Shown one piece after another: positions 1 through 8,738 of a DNA stretch of 64,000 nucleotides. The position numbers were made by a program, and so were the translations under genes. The notes beneath the pieces are model-generated. The model was not told the DNA's origin. It saw only the letters and a list, made by a program, of their open reading frames with translations, and made no database searches. Within the stretch, counting starts at the first letter, position 1. Each line of letters starts with the position of its first letter. This stretch comes from Thermus thermophilus HB8 (lineage in GTDB: Bacteria > Deinococcota > Deinococci > Deinococcales > Thermaceae): contig NC_006461.1 of the NCBI RefSeq assembly GCF_000091545.1, positions 1,426,469 to 1,490,468 of the forward strand, read 5' to 3'.

Positions 1-510
1 TGGCGCATCACCGGGGGGGTCATCCCCAGCAAGTACCAGGAGGCCATAGAGGAGGGGATCAAGGAGGCGGCCAAGAAGGGGGTGCTGGCGGGCTTTCCGG
101 TGATGGGCTTCAAGGCCATCGTCTACAACGGCTCCTACCACGAGGTGGACTCCTCGGACCTCGCCTTTCAGATCGCCGCAAGCCTGGCCTTCAAGAAGGT
201 GATGGCCGAGGCGCACCCCGTGCTTCTAGAGCCCATCTACCGCCTCAAGGTCCTCGCCCCTCAGGAGCGGGTGGGGGACGTCCTCTCCGACCTCCAGGCC
301 CGGCGGGGGCGGATTTTGGGCATGGAGCAGGAGGGGGCCTTGAGCGTGGTCCACGCCGAGGTGCCCCTCGCCGAGGTCCTGGAGTACTACAAGGCCCTCC
401 CCGGCCTCACCGGGGGGGCGGGGGCCTACACCCTGGAGTTCAGCCACTACGCCGAGGTCCCCCCGCACCTCGCCCAGCGGATCGTCCAGGAGAGGGCCCA
501 GGAGGGCTAG
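1..510 (+). CDS. Elongation factor G-like GTPase (EF-G-2 type), C-terminal part only
   Basis: The reading frame is open from base 1, so the gene begins before the window; about 169 C-terminal residues are present. They correspond to EF-G domains IV and V: the IPSKYQEAIEEGIKEA and FPVMGFKAIVYNGSYHEVDS stretches are domain IV, and LLEPIYRLKVLAP with the following ferredoxin-like segment is domain V. Residues such as LEFSHYAEVP match the EF-G C-terminus. EF-G acts with GTP on the ribosome. This copy looks like the EF-G-like paralogue (EF-G-2) rather than the str-operon enzyme, because its neighbours are not rpsL, rpsG or tuf. That assignment is inference, as the G domain lies outside the window. 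The stop TAG abuts the ATG of the next gene. Confidence 0.85.
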   Translation, partial: WRITGGVIPSKYQEAIEEGIKEAAKKGVLAGFPVMGFKAIVYNGSYHEVDSSDLAFQIAASLAFKKVMAEAHPVLLEPIYRLKVLAPQERVGDVLSDLQARRGRILGMEQEGALSVVHAEVPLAEVLEYYKALPGLTGGAGAYTLEFSHYAEVPPHLAQRIVQERAQEG

Positions 511-1401
511 ATGGCCTTGGACCGGCTTCGGGAAGCCCTGGGGGAAGCCCTCTTCGGCCAAGAGGAGGTCATAGAGGCCCTCCTCGCCGTCCTCCTCGCC
601 CGGGGGCACGCCCTCTTGGAAGGGATGCCGGGCCTGGGCAAGACCCTCCTCGCGGAGAGCCTGGCCCGGGCGAGCGGCCTCGCCTACAAGCGCATCCAGT
701 TCACCCCGGACCTCCTCCCCCAGGACCTCACGGGAAGCGAGGTCTACCGGGAGGGGCGCTTCGTCTTCGTCCCAGGACCCATCTTCGCCCAGGTGGTCCT
801 GGCGGACGAGATCAACCGGGCGCCCCCCAAGGTGCAGTCGGCCCTCCTCGAGGCCATGCAGGAAAGGGCGGTGACCGCAGGGGGCGTGCGCCACCCCTTG
901 CCCGAGCCCTTCTTCGTCATCGCCACGCAAAACCCCCTGGAGCTGGAGGGCACCTACCCCCTGCCCGAGGCCCAGCTGGACCGCTTCACCGCCAAGATCC
1001 CCTTCCGCCCCCCGAGGCGGGAGGTGTGGCTCAGGATCCTCACCGAGGAACCCAAGGCCCCTGAGCCGGTGGAGGTGGACCTCCTCAAGGCCCAGGAGGA
1101 GGCGAAGGAGGTGCGGGTGGCCAAGGAAGCCCTGGAGGCCATCACCCACGTGGCCTTCCTCACCCAGGAGGACCAGCGCCTCCGCATGGGGCTTTCCCCC
1201 CGCGGGGCCAAAGCGTGGCTTTCCCTCGCCCGGGCCCTCGCCTACCTGCGGGGGAAGCCCTTCGTGGACTGGAAGGAGCTTAAGGACGCCGCCTTCCTCG
1301 CCCTCCCCCACCGCCTCTTCCTCACGGAGGAGGCCCTTTACGCGGGGGAAAGCGCCGAGGGCGTGCTGAAGGAGGCTTTGAGGAAAGGAGGGATCCCGTG
1401 A
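511..1401 (+). CDS. MoxR-family AAA+ ATPase
   Basis: A 296-residue AAA+ ATPase of the MoxR group. The Walker A motif GMPGLGKT lies near residue 40 and Walker B with sensor context is VVLADEINRAPPKVQSALLEAMQE-like near residues 95-117. ATQNPLELEGTYPLPEAQLDRF is the typical MoxR sensor-1 and linker region. MoxR ATPases act as chaperones for assembly or metal insertion, usually beside VWA-domain or DUF58 genes. No such partner is visible here, so the client is unknown. The ATG follows the preceding TAG with no gap and the 3' end overlaps ppsA by four bases (GTGA), so the three genes are probably cotranscribed. Confidence 0.9.
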   Translation: MALDRLREALGEALFGQEEVIEALLAVLLARGHALLEGMPGLGKTLLAESLARASGLAYKRIQFTPDLLPQDLTGSEVYREGRFVFVPGPIFAQVVLADEINRAPPKVQSALLEAMQERAVTAGGVRHPLPEPFFVIATQNPLELEGTYPLPEAQLDRFTAKIPFRPPRREVWLRILTEEPKAPEPVEVDLLKAQEEAKEVRVAKEALEAITHVAFLTQEDQRLRMGLSPRGAKAWLSLARALAYLRGKPFVDWKELKDAAFLALPHRLFLTEEALYAGESAEGVLKEALRKGGIP

Positions 1402-3791
1402 GGTGGGTGCGGTTTTTCCACGAGGTGGGCCTCGAGGACGTCCCCCTGGTGGGGGGGAAGAACGCCTCCCTGGGGGAGATGATCCGGGAGCTCTCCCCCT
1501 TAGGGGTCAGGGTGCCCGAGGGCTTCGCCACCACCAGCGAGGCGTATTGGCACTTTCTGGAGCATAACGGCCTGAAAGAGGCCATCGCCCGGGAACTGGG
1601 GGAGCTGGACCCGGAGGACCCCAAGGCCCTGCAAAGGGTAAGCCGCCGCCTGCGGAACCTGATCCTGAAGGGCGAATACCCCCAAGACCTCCGGGAGGAG
1701 ATCCTCGAGGCCTACCGCAGGCTTTCCGAGGAGGCGGGGGAGGAGGAGATCCCCGTGGCCGTGCGGAGTAGCGCCACCGCCGAGGACCTCCCCACGGCGA
1801 GCTTCGCCGGACAGCAGGAAAGCTTTCTCTACGTCCAGGGGGAAGCGGACCTCCTCCTCCACGTGAAGCGGGCCATGGCGAGCCTCTTCACGGCGCGGGC
1901 CATCAGCTACCGGGCCCACATGGGCTTTGACCACCTCAAGGTGGCCCTCTCCGTGGGGGTCCAGCGCATGGTGCGGGCGGACGACGCCGCAAGCGGGGTC
2001 ATCTTCACCTTGGACCCCGACACCGGCCACCGGGGCTTCGTCTACCTCACGGCCATCTACGGCCTGGGCGAGAACATCGTCCAGGGCCGGGTGATTCCGG
2101 ACGGCTACTACGTGCACAAGGAGACCTTCCGTGAGGGCTTCCGGGCCGTGGTCTACAGAAGGCTCGGCGCCAAGGAGCTCACCCTGGCCTTTGACCCCAG
2201 GGAGGGAAGGCTCAAGAACCGCCCCACGCCCCTCTACCTGCGAAACCGCTTCGCCCTAAGGGACGAGGAGGTCCTCCTCCTTGCCGACTGGGCCATGAAG
2301 ATTGAGGACCACTACTCCAAGAAGCGGGGTAGCCCCACCCCCATGGACATTGAGTGGGCCAAGGACGGCCCCACGGGGGAGCTCTTCGTCCTCCAGGCCC
2401 GGCCCGAGACCGTCCACTCGCAAAAGACCCCGGTCCTCCGCGTCTTCCGCCTCCTCAAGCGGGGCGAGGTCCTGGCCGAGGGCCTCGCCGTGGGGGAGGC
2501 CATCGCCATGGGGCGGGCCCGCGTCCTCAAGGACCCGAAGGAGATGGACCGCTTCCAGGAGGGGGAGGTCCTGGTCACCGAGACCACCAACCCCGACTGG
2601 GAGCCCATCATGAAGAAGGCGGCGGCCATCGTCACCGAAAGGGGCGGGCGCACCTCCCACGCGGCCATCGTGGCCCGGGAGCTGGGGGTGCCCGCGGTGG
2701 TGGGGGCGGTGGGGGCCACGCGGAGCGTCCCCGAGGGGGAGGAGGTCACGGTCTCCTGCGCCGAGGGGGAGCGGGGCGTGGTCTACCGTGGGAGGCTCCC
2801 CTTTGAGGTGGAGGAGATCCGCCCCGAAACCCTGCCCAGGACCCGGACCCGGATCCTGGTGAACGTGGGCACCCCGGAGGAGGCCCTGAGGACGAGCCTC
2901 CTTCCCACGGACGGGGTGGGGCTTTTGCGCATGGAGTTCGTCTTCGCGAGCCACGTGCGTGTCCACCCCCTGGCCCTCACCCGGTTTGAAACCCTGCCCA
3001 AGGAGGTGCGCCGCCAGGTGGAGGAGGTCACCGAGGCCTACCCCGACAAGCGGGCCTACTTCGTGGAGACCTTAAGCCAGGGCATCGGCCTCATCGCCGC
3101 CGCCTTCTATCCGAGGCCCGTTCTCCTCCGCTTCTCCGACTTCAAGACCAACGAGTACGCCCGCCTCCTCGGGGGGCACCTCTTTGAGCCCAAGGAGGAA
3201 AACCCCATGCTGGGGTGGCGGGGGGCGAGCCGCTACTACCACCCGGACTACAAGGAGGGCTTCCTCCTGGAGGTGGCCGCGGTGAGGCGGGTTAGGGAGG
3301 AGATGGGCCTCAAGAACCTCATGGTCATGGTCCCCTTCTGCCGCACCCCGGAGGAGGGGGAGAAGGTCTTGGAGGTGATGGCCGAAGGGGGGCTTAGGCG
3401 GGGAGAGGGGGGCCTCGAGGTCCACGTGATGGCGGAGATCCCCTCCAACGTCCTCGAGGCCGAGGCCTTCGCCGAGCTCTTTGACGGCTTCTCCATCGGC
3501 TCCAACGACCTCACCCAGCTCGCTTTGGGCCTGGACCGGGACTCGGAAAGGGTGGCCCACCTCTTTGACGAGCGGCGGGAGACGGTGAAGCGCCTCGCGG
3601 CCATGCTCATTGAGAAGGCCCACGCCAAGGGGAAGAAGGTGGGCATCTGCGGCCAGGCTCCTTCCGACTACCCCGAGTTCGCCGCCTTCCTGGTGGAACG
3701 GGGCATAGACTCCCTAAGCCTCAACCCCGATGCCCTCCTGCGCACGGTGCGGGAGGTGGCCGAGGTGGAAAGGAGGCTCGGGATCGGGTAG
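1398..3791 (+). CDS. ppsA: Phosphoenolpyruvate synthase
   Basis: Cytoplasmic enzyme converting pyruvate, ATP and water to PEP, AMP and phosphate for gluconeogenesis. The 797-residue length is normal. The N-terminal ATP-grasp region (about 1-350) contains VRSSATAEDLPTASFAGQQE. The swivelling phosphohistidine domain has GGRTSHAAIVAR with catalytic His at about residue 421. The C-terminal PEP/pyruvate TIM barrel contains MLGWRGASRYY, the GSNDLTQLALGLDRDS metal/PEP-binding segment and KKVGICGQAPSDYP with the conserved Cys. The GTG start at 1398 overlaps the MoxR stop as GTGA, implying translational coupling. Confidence 0.96.
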   Translation: MRWVRFFHEVGLEDVPLVGGKNASLGEMIRELSPLGVRVPEGFATTSEAYWHFLEHNGLKEAIARELGELDPEDPKALQRVSRRLRNLILKGEYPQDLREEILEAYRRLSEEAGEEEIPVAVRSSATAEDLPTASFAGQQESFLYVQGEADLLLHVKRAMASLFTARAISYRAHMGFDHLKVALSVGVQRMVRADDAASGVIFTLDPDTGHRGFVYLTAIYGLGENIVQGRVIPDGYYVHKETFREGFRAVVYRRLGAKELTLAFDPREGRLKNRPTPLYLRNRFALRDEEVLLLADWAMKIEDHYSKKRGSPTPMDIEWAKDGPTGELFVLQARPETVHSQKTPVLRVFRLLKRGEVLAEGLAVGEAIAMGRARVLKDPKEMDRFQEGEVLVTETTNPDWEPIMKKAAAIVTERGGRTSHAAIVARELGVPAVVGAVGATRSVPEGEEVTVSCAEGERGVVYRGRLPFEVEEIRPETLPRTRTRILVNVGTPEEALRTSLLPTDGVGLLRMEFVFASHVRVHPLALTRFETLPKEVRRQVEEVTEAYPDKRAYFVETLSQGIGLIAAAFYPRPVLLRFSDFKTNEYARLLGGHLFEPKEENPMLGWRGASRYYHPDYKEGFLLEVAAVRRVREEMGLKNLMVMVPFCRTPEEGEKVLEVMAEGGLRRGEGGLEVHVMAEIPSNVLEAEAFAELFDGFSIGSNDLTQLALGLDRDSERVAHLFDERRETVKRLAAMLIEKAHAKGKKVGICGQAPSDYPEFAAFLVERGIDSLSLNPDALLRTVREVAEVERRLGIG

Positions 3792-3799
3792 CCTGGGGC

Positions 3800-4417
3800 A
3801 TGGTCCGCGAGCCCTTCAACGCCCTGAGCCACGCCCTCGGGGTGCCCCTCGCCCTCCTCGGAGGCCTCCTTCTCCTCCTCCTGGCCCCCAGGGAGGCCTG
3901 GCCCGCCCTTCTCGCCTTCGGCCTCACCATGGCCCTGATGTTCGGGGCGAGCGCCCTCTACCACACCCTCAAGGCGGAAGACCGCCTCCTGGCCTGGCTC
4001 AGGAGGCTGGACCACGCCGCCATCTTCCTCTTCATCGCGGGGAGCTACACCCCCTTCCTGGCCGAGGGGCTGGAGGGGGGCGATAAGGCCCTGGCCCTCG
4101 CCCTCGTGTGGGGGCTCGCCCTCCTCGGGGTGGGCTTCCGCCTCCTCTACCTCAAGGCCCCAAGGTGGCTCTACACCCTGGCCTACCTGGCCCTGGGGTG
4201 GCTTTCCCTCTTCTTCTTGCCGAGGCTTCACCTTCCCCTTCCCACCCTCGCCCTCATGGCCCTCTCCGGCCTCTCCTACACCTTGGGGGCCTGGGTCTAC
4301 GGAACCAAGCGCCCCGACCCCTGGCCCGGGCGGGTGGGCTTCCACGGGGTGTGGCACGTCCTCGTCCTCCTGGGAAGCCTCTTTATGTACCTGGCGGTCT
4401 TGAGCCTCTACACCTAG
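3800..4417 (+). CDS. Hemolysin III (YqfA/PAQR-like) membrane protein
   Basis: A 205-residue integral membrane protein with about seven hydrophobic segments. The opening VREPFNALSHALG, GASALYHTLK and the late GFHGVWHVLVLLGS with its His residues are the signatures of the hemolysin III/PAQR superfamily, in which conserved Ser/Asp/His residues probably bind metal. The biochemical role of bacterial members is uncertain and the name does not prove haemolysis. It begins 8 bases after the ppsA stop and is likely part of the same transcript. Confidence 0.85.
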   Translation: MVREPFNALSHALGVPLALLGGLLLLLLAPREAWPALLAFGLTMALMFGASALYHTLKAEDRLLAWLRRLDHAAIFLFIAGSYTPFLAEGLEGGDKALALALVWGLALLGVGFRLLYLKAPRWLYTLAYLALGWLSLFFLPRLHLPLPTLALMALSGLSYTLGAWVYGTKRPDPWPGRVGFHGVWHVLVLLGSLFMYLAVLSLYT

Positions 4418-4433
4418 CTTTCTCATGAGAAAG
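4418..4433. promoter_or_regulatory. Perfect 16-bp palindrome before the two-component operon
   Basis: CTTTCTCATGAGAAAG is a perfect palindrome that starts one base after the hemolysin III stop codon (TAG, 4415-4417) and ends 17 bases before the preferred start codon of the response regulator. Position and symmetry fit a dimeric operator, possibly for autoregulation by the response regulator. It is also a weak hairpin; no T-run follows, so termination is less likely. Function is inferred. Confidence 0.4.
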
Positions 4434-4450
4434 TAAGTACCATGGGAGGC

Positions 4451-5125
4451 ATGGAGCCGCCCCTGATCCTCATCGTGGAGGACGAGAAGGACATCGCCCG
4501 CTTCATTGAGCTTGAGCTCCAGGCCGAGGGCTACCGCACCGAGGTGGCCCACGACGGGATCACCGGGCTTTCCAAGTTCCGGGAGGTGAGCCCCAACCTG
4601 GTGATCCTGGACCTGATGCTCCCCGTGATGGACGGGATTGAGGTGGCCAAGCGCATCCGCAAGACCTCCAACGTCCCCATCCTCATCCTCACCGCCAAGG
4701 ACCGCGTGGAGGACAAGGTGGCGGGCCTGGACGCGGGGGCCGACGACTACCTGGTGAAGCCCTTCTCCATAGAAGAGCTCCTCGCCCGGGTCAGGGCCCA
4801 CCTCCGCCGGGTCACCCCGGCCATCACCGGGGAGATCCGGGTGGCGGACCTCATCATCAACCTCGAGGGCCGGGAGGTCTTCCGGGGAAACCGCCGCATT
4901 GAACTCTCCAACAAGGAGTTTGAGCTTCTGGAGCTCCTCGCCAAAAACCCCGGCAAGGTCTTCAGCCGCTACGAGATTGAGGAGAAGGTCTGGCCCGGCT
5001 ACCAAGGGGGAAGCAACGTGGTGGACGTCTACATCGGCTACCTGCGCAAGAAGCTGGAGGCGGGGGGGGAGCGCCGCCTCATCCACACGGTGCGGGGCGT
5101 GGGGTACGTCCTCAGGGAGGACTGA
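4451..5125 (+). CDS. OmpR/PhoB-family response regulator
   Basis: Receiver domain plus winged-helix output domain, 224 residues from this start. The receiver has the acidic pair in ILIVEDEKD, the phosphoacceptor Asp at about residue 54 (LVILDLMLPVMDG), the Thr in ILTAKD and the Lys in YLVKPF. The C-terminal domain, from about residue 125, has the OmpR-type recognition region and ends in VRGVGYVLRED. An in-frame ATG also exists at 4442. I prefer 4451 because a TACCAT hexamer ends 7 bases upstream, matching the leaderless pattern seen elsewhere. The kinase follows 21 bases downstream. Confidence 0.93.
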   Translation: MEPPLILIVEDEKDIARFIELELQAEGYRTEVAHDGITGLSKFREVSPNLVILDLMLPVMDGIEVAKRIRKTSNVPILILTAKDRVEDKVAGLDAGADDYLVKPFSIEELLARVRAHLRRVTPAITGEIRVADLIINLEGREVFRGNRRIELSNKEFELLELLAKNPGKVFSRYEIEEKVWPGYQGGSNVVDVYIGYLRKKLEAGGERRLIHTVRGVGYVLRED

Positions 5126-5146
5126 GCCCAAGCCTAGCCTCCCGGC

Positions 5147-6553
5147 ATGACCCTTAGGACCCGGATCACCCTCCTCACGGCGGGGCTCCTCCTCGTGGCC
5201 TTTTTGGTCCTCGGCTTCGCCCTGGAGGGGCTCCTTCGGAACTTCCTCTACGGGAGCCTGCGCACCGACCTGAAGGAGGCGGCCAACCAGGTGGTGCGCC
5301 TCCTCAACCTGGGGGGGCAGGCCCTCCTCGAGGCCGGCCTCCCCCCGAGCCTCTACGCCGAGGTCCAGCTCCTCCCCGAGGAGGACCCGGCCCTCCTCGC
5401 CCGGGAGGGCGGGATCAGCCTGCAGAAAAGCCCCGCCCTGGGAAGCCAGCGCCTCCTCCTCCAGGAGGAGGCCTACCGGGAGCTCCTCAAGCGGGGAGAG
5501 GTGTGGGCCTACGCGGAGCTCCCCCGTGAGGGCCACCCCCTGCGGCTTCTCGTCTACGCCCGGAAGGTGGAGGTCAACCTCTCGGGCTCGGTGTGGAAGG
5601 GCGCCCTCCTCGTGGGCCGGCCCACGGAGGACCTGGAGGCCACCCTAAGCCAGTTCGCCCGCATCTACGCGGGCACGGCCCTCTTCGTCCTCCTCCTCTC
5701 CCTCTTCCTCGCCCGCAGCCTCGTGGCCCGGGCCCTGGAGCCCTTGGAGTGGGCGGCGCGCAAGGCCGAGGCCATGAGCGCCCGCCCCGAGCCCTTACCG
5801 GAGCCGGAAACCCGGGACGAGGTGGCCGCCCTGGTCAAGGCCCTGAACGGGATGCTCACCCGCCTGCAGGAGGCCTTTGAGGCCCAGACCCGCTTCCTCC
5901 AGGACGCCTCCCACGAGCTCAGGACCCCCATCACCGCCATCCTGGGGCACGTGGGCTACCTGCTCCGGCGCACCCCCCTCACCGAGGCCCAGCGGGAGAG
6001 CCTCGAGGTGGTGAAGCGGGAGGCGGAGCGCATGGGTAAGCTCGTCTCCGACCTCCTGGACCTCTCGCAAAGCGGCGCCTGGAGGATCCGCCCTGTGCCT
6101 GTGCGGGTCTTGGACCTCCTGGAAGAGGTGCGGGAGGAGTTCGCCAAAAGCTTTGACGGGGAGATCCTGGTGGAGGCCCCCGAGGACCTCTACGTCCTGG
6201 GGGACCCCGACCGGCTCCACCAGGTCATGGCCAACCTGGTCTCCAACGCCCTCAAGGCGGGGGCCCGGCACGTGTGGCTTAGGGCCTTTGACCTAGGGGA
6301 CAAGGCGGTGGTCCGGGTGGAGGACGACGGGGAGGGGATCCCCGAGGAGCACCTCCCCCACCTCTTTGAGCGCTTCTACCGGGTGGACAAGGCCCGGGAC
6401 CGGGAACGGGGCGGGTCGGGCCTCGGCCTCGCCATCGTGAAGGCCATCCTCGAGGCCCACGGGGGGGAGGTCTGGGTGGAGAGCCAGGTGGGCAAGGGGA
6501 CGGCCTTCAGCTTTTCCCTTCCCGCAAGCGGGCCACCGCCTCCTCCACGCTGA
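5147..6553 (+). CDS. Sensor histidine kinase
   Basis: A 468-residue membrane kinase. An N-terminal membrane helix (about 7-30), an extracytoplasmic sensor region to about residue 170 and a second membrane helix (about 175-195) are followed by a HAMP-like linker. The HisKA H-box SHELRTPITAILGH carries the phosphorylated His at about residue 256. The HATPase domain has N-box MANLVSNALKAG, G1 VEDDGEGIP, F-box LFERFYRVDKARDRE and G2 GGSGLGLAIVKAI. It presumably phosphorylates the adjacent response regulator. The 3' end overlaps the convergent DUF2089-like gene by 47 bases. The sensed signal is not evident. Confidence 0.93.
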   Translation: MTLRTRITLLTAGLLLVAFLVLGFALEGLLRNFLYGSLRTDLKEAANQVVRLLNLGGQALLEAGLPPSLYAEVQLLPEEDPALLAREGGISLQKSPALGSQRLLLQEEAYRELLKRGEVWAYAELPREGHPLRLLVYARKVEVNLSGSVWKGALLVGRPTEDLEATLSQFARIYAGTALFVLLLSLFLARSLVARALEPLEWAARKAEAMSARPEPLPEPETRDEVAALVKALNGMLTRLQEAFEAQTRFLQDASHELRTPITAILGHVGYLLRRTPLTEAQRESLEVVKREAERMGKLVSDLLDLSQSGAWRIRPVPVRVLDLLEEVREEFAKSFDGEILVEAPEDLYVLGDPDRLHQVMANLVSNALKAGARHVWLRAFDLGDKAVVRVEDDGEGIPEEHLPHLFERFYRVDKARDRERGGSGLGLAIVKAILEAHGGEVWVESQVGKGTAFSFSLPASGPPPPPR

Positions 6554-6767
6554 TCTCCCCCCGCCTTAGGGCCTCCAGGACCTCGAGGCGGTCCTTCCCC
6601 TCGTCCTCCTCGTACCCCAGGGCCTTCAGGAGGGCGTCCAGCCGGGCCCGCACCGTGGGGTAGGAAACCCCCAGGATGCGCTCCACCTCCTTCAGGTTCC
6701 CCCGGGTCTTCACGAAAAGCCGCAGGAAGTCCAGGTGCTCCTTGGGGAGGAGGGCGAACTCGTTCAA
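6507..6767 (-). CDS. DUF2089-type helix-turn-helix protein
   Basis: An 86-residue protein. The segment LDFLRLFVKTRGNLKEVERI followed by LGVSYPTVRARLDALLKALG is the hallmark of the DUF2089 family and looks like a helix-turn-helix. The tail (LRRGEISVEEAVARLREG) is the short helical module often found at the end of bacterial regulators. The N-terminal zinc ribbon of longer family members is absent. The start is TTG; no better start was seen. It follows the CcsA/HemX-like gene by 13 bases and overlaps the histidine kinase end. A DNA-binding role is inferred from the motif. Confidence 0.72.
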   Translation of the reverse strand: MNEFALLPKEHLDFLRLFVKTRGNLKEVERILGVSYPTVRARLDALLKALGYEEDEGKDRLEVLEALRRGEISVEEAVARLREGKS

Positions 6768-6780
6768 GGCGAAGCGCCCG

Positions 6781-7527
6781 TTAAAACCCCAGCCCCGAGG
6801 GGTGCCGGGAACCCAGGAAGGGGGCCCCCAAAAGGGCGAACAGGAAGAGGGCGTAGGCCCCGAGGAGGAGGCCCGCCCGAAGAAGGCCCCGCAGCCGCTC
6901 GTCCAGAAGGAAGTAGAGGGTGAGGAGAAGCCAGCCCAGGACCACCGAAACCTCCTTGGGGTCCGGGCTCAGAGGGCTCCCGAAGTAGCCGAAGGCCCAG
7001 GCCATGCCGCTCGCAAGCCCCAGGGTGGCCGCCACGTACCCCACCCGGAGGTAACCCCGCTCAAGCCGCCTCAGGCTCCAAAGGGGGGCGGCGGCCACGG
7101 CCCGCTCGGGGGCCAGGCGGAGCCTCAGGTCCTGGAGGGCGCACATCGCCCCCGCCCCCACCCCCACGCTCAGGGCGAGGTAGGCCACGAGGAAGGCCCC
7201 GGCGTGGAAGAGGGTGAGGAGGAGGGGCAGGTCTCCCCCGGGGTGGGGTAGGGACCGGAGGGCGAAGAGGGCGAGGAGGAGGGCCAAAAAGGCCAGGTAC
7301 CGGCCCAGGGGCCTAAGCCGGGGCCGGTCCCAAAGGGTCTTTCCCCGGAGGGCGAGGAGCCCCCCCAGGACCAAGGCCACCTGGGCGGGCCCGGCGAAGG
7401 GCCCTTCGGCCAGGGCGTGGAAGAGGGCCCCAAGGAGGAGGAAGGCCCCGCCCCAGGAAAGCCCCGCGGGGAGAAAGACCCCAAAGGCCACCCCCACCAC
7501 CCCGAGAAAGGCCAGGGCCAGGGTCAT
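6781..7527 (-). CDS. CcsA/HemX-like cytochrome c assembly membrane protein
   Basis: A 248-residue protein with about eight hydrophobic helices and the aromatic/His pattern of the CcmC/CcsA/HemX superfamily: LPLLLTLFHAGAFLVAYLAL in the middle and GYVAATLGLASGMAWAFGYFGS later. HemX homologues occur next to hemA and modulate heme synthesis, while CcsA relatives handle heme in cytochrome c maturation. The ATG at 7527 overlaps the hemA stop (ATGA). I chose it over upstream starts because the upstream translation is low-complexity shadow of hemA. HemX versus CcsA function cannot be decided here. Confidence 0.82.
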   Translation of the reverse strand: MTLALAFLGVVGVAFGVFLPAGLSWGGAFLLLGALFHALAEGPFAGPAQVALVLGGLLALRGKTLWDRPRLRPLGRYLAFLALLLALFALRSLPHPGGDLPLLLTLFHAGAFLVAYLALSVGVGAGAMCALQDLRLRLAPERAVAAAPLWSLRRLERGYLRVGYVAATLGLASGMAWAFGYFGSPLSPDPKEVSVVLGWLLLTLYFLLDERLRGLLRAGLLLGAYALFLFALLGAPFLGSRHPSGLGF

Positions 7528-8696
7528 GTCCGGGAAAGCCGGTAGAGGAGGCAGTCCTCCGGGCAGGGAGGCCCCCCCACCCGGTCCAGGGCGCGGCGCT
7601 TCAGCCCCAGGATGAAGGGGTGGGCCAGACGCCCCGCCGCCTTTTCCAGCTCCACAGGCCCGGCCTCCGGCTGGGCCTTGGCCGCCTGGACCCGGGCCCA
7701 GGCCTCGAGGGCCCGGATGGCCTCCCGCACCCGGTGGCCCGCGTACCACTCCATGTAGTCCCCTAAGGCCTTCTCAATGAGGGCTTCCACCTTGGGGATC
7801 TCCCCCGCGCGGGCCCTTAGGTTCCGGTCCACCACCCGCTTGAGGTCGTCCAGGTTGTAGAGGTAGGCGTGGGGGAGGTCCCCCACCCGGGGGTCAATGT
7901 TCCGGGGAAGGGCGATGTCTATGAGGAAAAGGGGCTTGGCCCGCTTGGGCAGGTCCTCGGGGCCCACCAGGTAGTGGGGGGCGGCGGCCGAGGCCACCAC
8001 CAGGTCCGCCTGGCGCAAGACCTGGGGAAGGGCGGGAAGGCCAAAGGCCTCGCCGCCAAAGCGCTCCGCCAGGGCCTGGGCCTTTTCCTCCGTCCGGTTC
8101 ACGACCAGGATCCGCCCCACCCCGTGGGCCTTCAGGTGGGTGAGGAAAAGCTCCGCCATCTCCCCCGCCCCCAGCACGGCCACGGAAAGCCCGGAAAGGT
8201 CCCCGTAGACGGCGAGGGCCAGGTCCAAGGCGGCGTAGGCCACGCTCACCGCCCCCATGCCGATGCCCGTCTCGCTCCGGGCCCGCTTGCCCAAGGCGAT
8301 GGCCGACTGAAAGGCCTTCTCCAGAAGGCTTTCCGTGGCGCCCTGCCTCCTGGCCAGGAAGAGGGCCTCCCGCACCTGGCCCAGGATCTGGGCCTCCCCC
8401 ACCACCAGGGAGTCCAGCCCGGCGGCCACCCGGTAGAGGTGGCGCAGGGCCTCCACCCCCTCCTTCACGTAGAGGTGCCGGGGGGCCACCCCCCTTGAGA
8501 GGAGGAAGGCCCTGGCCTTCTCGGGGCTTCCCACCCCGTAGAGCTCCGTGCGGTTGCAGGTGGAGAGGACCACCCCCTTGCCCAGGGCGGAAAGGGCGGC
8601 GGGGAGGGCCACCACGGGGTCCAAGGCGGCCCGCTCCCGCACCTCCAGGGGGGCGGTCTTGTGGGAGAGGCCCACCAGGTAGAGGGGCAAGGCCAT
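7524..8696 (-). CDS. hemA: Glutamyl-tRNA reductase
   Basis: First committed enzyme of the C5 heme pathway; it reduces glutamyl-tRNA to glutamate-1-semialdehyde with NADPH. The 390-residue length is normal. The N-terminal catalytic domain has GLSHKTAPLEVRER and VVLSTCNRTELYGV, which contains the nucleophilic Cys. VVGEAQILGQVREA follows, then the Rossmann domain SVAVLGAGEMAELFL and the C-terminal dimerisation helices. A TATACT hexamer (8708-8713) lies 11 bases upstream of the ATG, predicting a very short leader although hemD lies just upstream on the same strand. Confidence 0.96.
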   Translation of the reverse strand: MALPLYLVGLSHKTAPLEVRERAALDPVVALPAALSALGKGVVLSTCNRTELYGVGSPEKARAFLLSRGVAPRHLYVKEGVEALRHLYRVAAGLDSLVVGEAQILGQVREALFLARRQGATESLLEKAFQSAIALGKRARSETGIGMGAVSVAYAALDLALAVYGDLSGLSVAVLGAGEMAELFLTHLKAHGVGRILVVNRTEEKAQALAERFGGEAFGLPALPQVLRQADLVVASAAAPHYLVGPEDLPKRAKPLFLIDIALPRNIDPRVGDLPHAYLYNLDDLKRVVDRNLRARAGEIPKVEALIEKALGDYMEWYAGHRVREAIRALEAWARVQAAKAQPEAGPVELEKAAGRLAHPFILGLKRRALDRVGGPPCPEDCLLYRLSRT

Positions 8697-8707
8697 ACGC
8701 TTCCCTG

Positions 8708-8713
8708 AGTATA
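8708..8713 (-). promoter_or_regulatory. Predicted -10 element for hemA
   Basis: TATACT on the minus strand, 11 bases before the hemA ATG, in the 42-base gap after hemD. No convincing -35 element was seen. Confidence 0.45.
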
Positions 8714-8738
8714 GGCCACCGGGGTAGGGACGTTTGCC

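Noticed and set aside
3668..5536. Long minus-strand open frame of about 620 codons
   Set aside because: Antisense to the hemolysin III, response regulator and kinase genes, all with clear motifs. The translation is Gly/Pro/Glu-rich with no domain, a GC-skew artefact.
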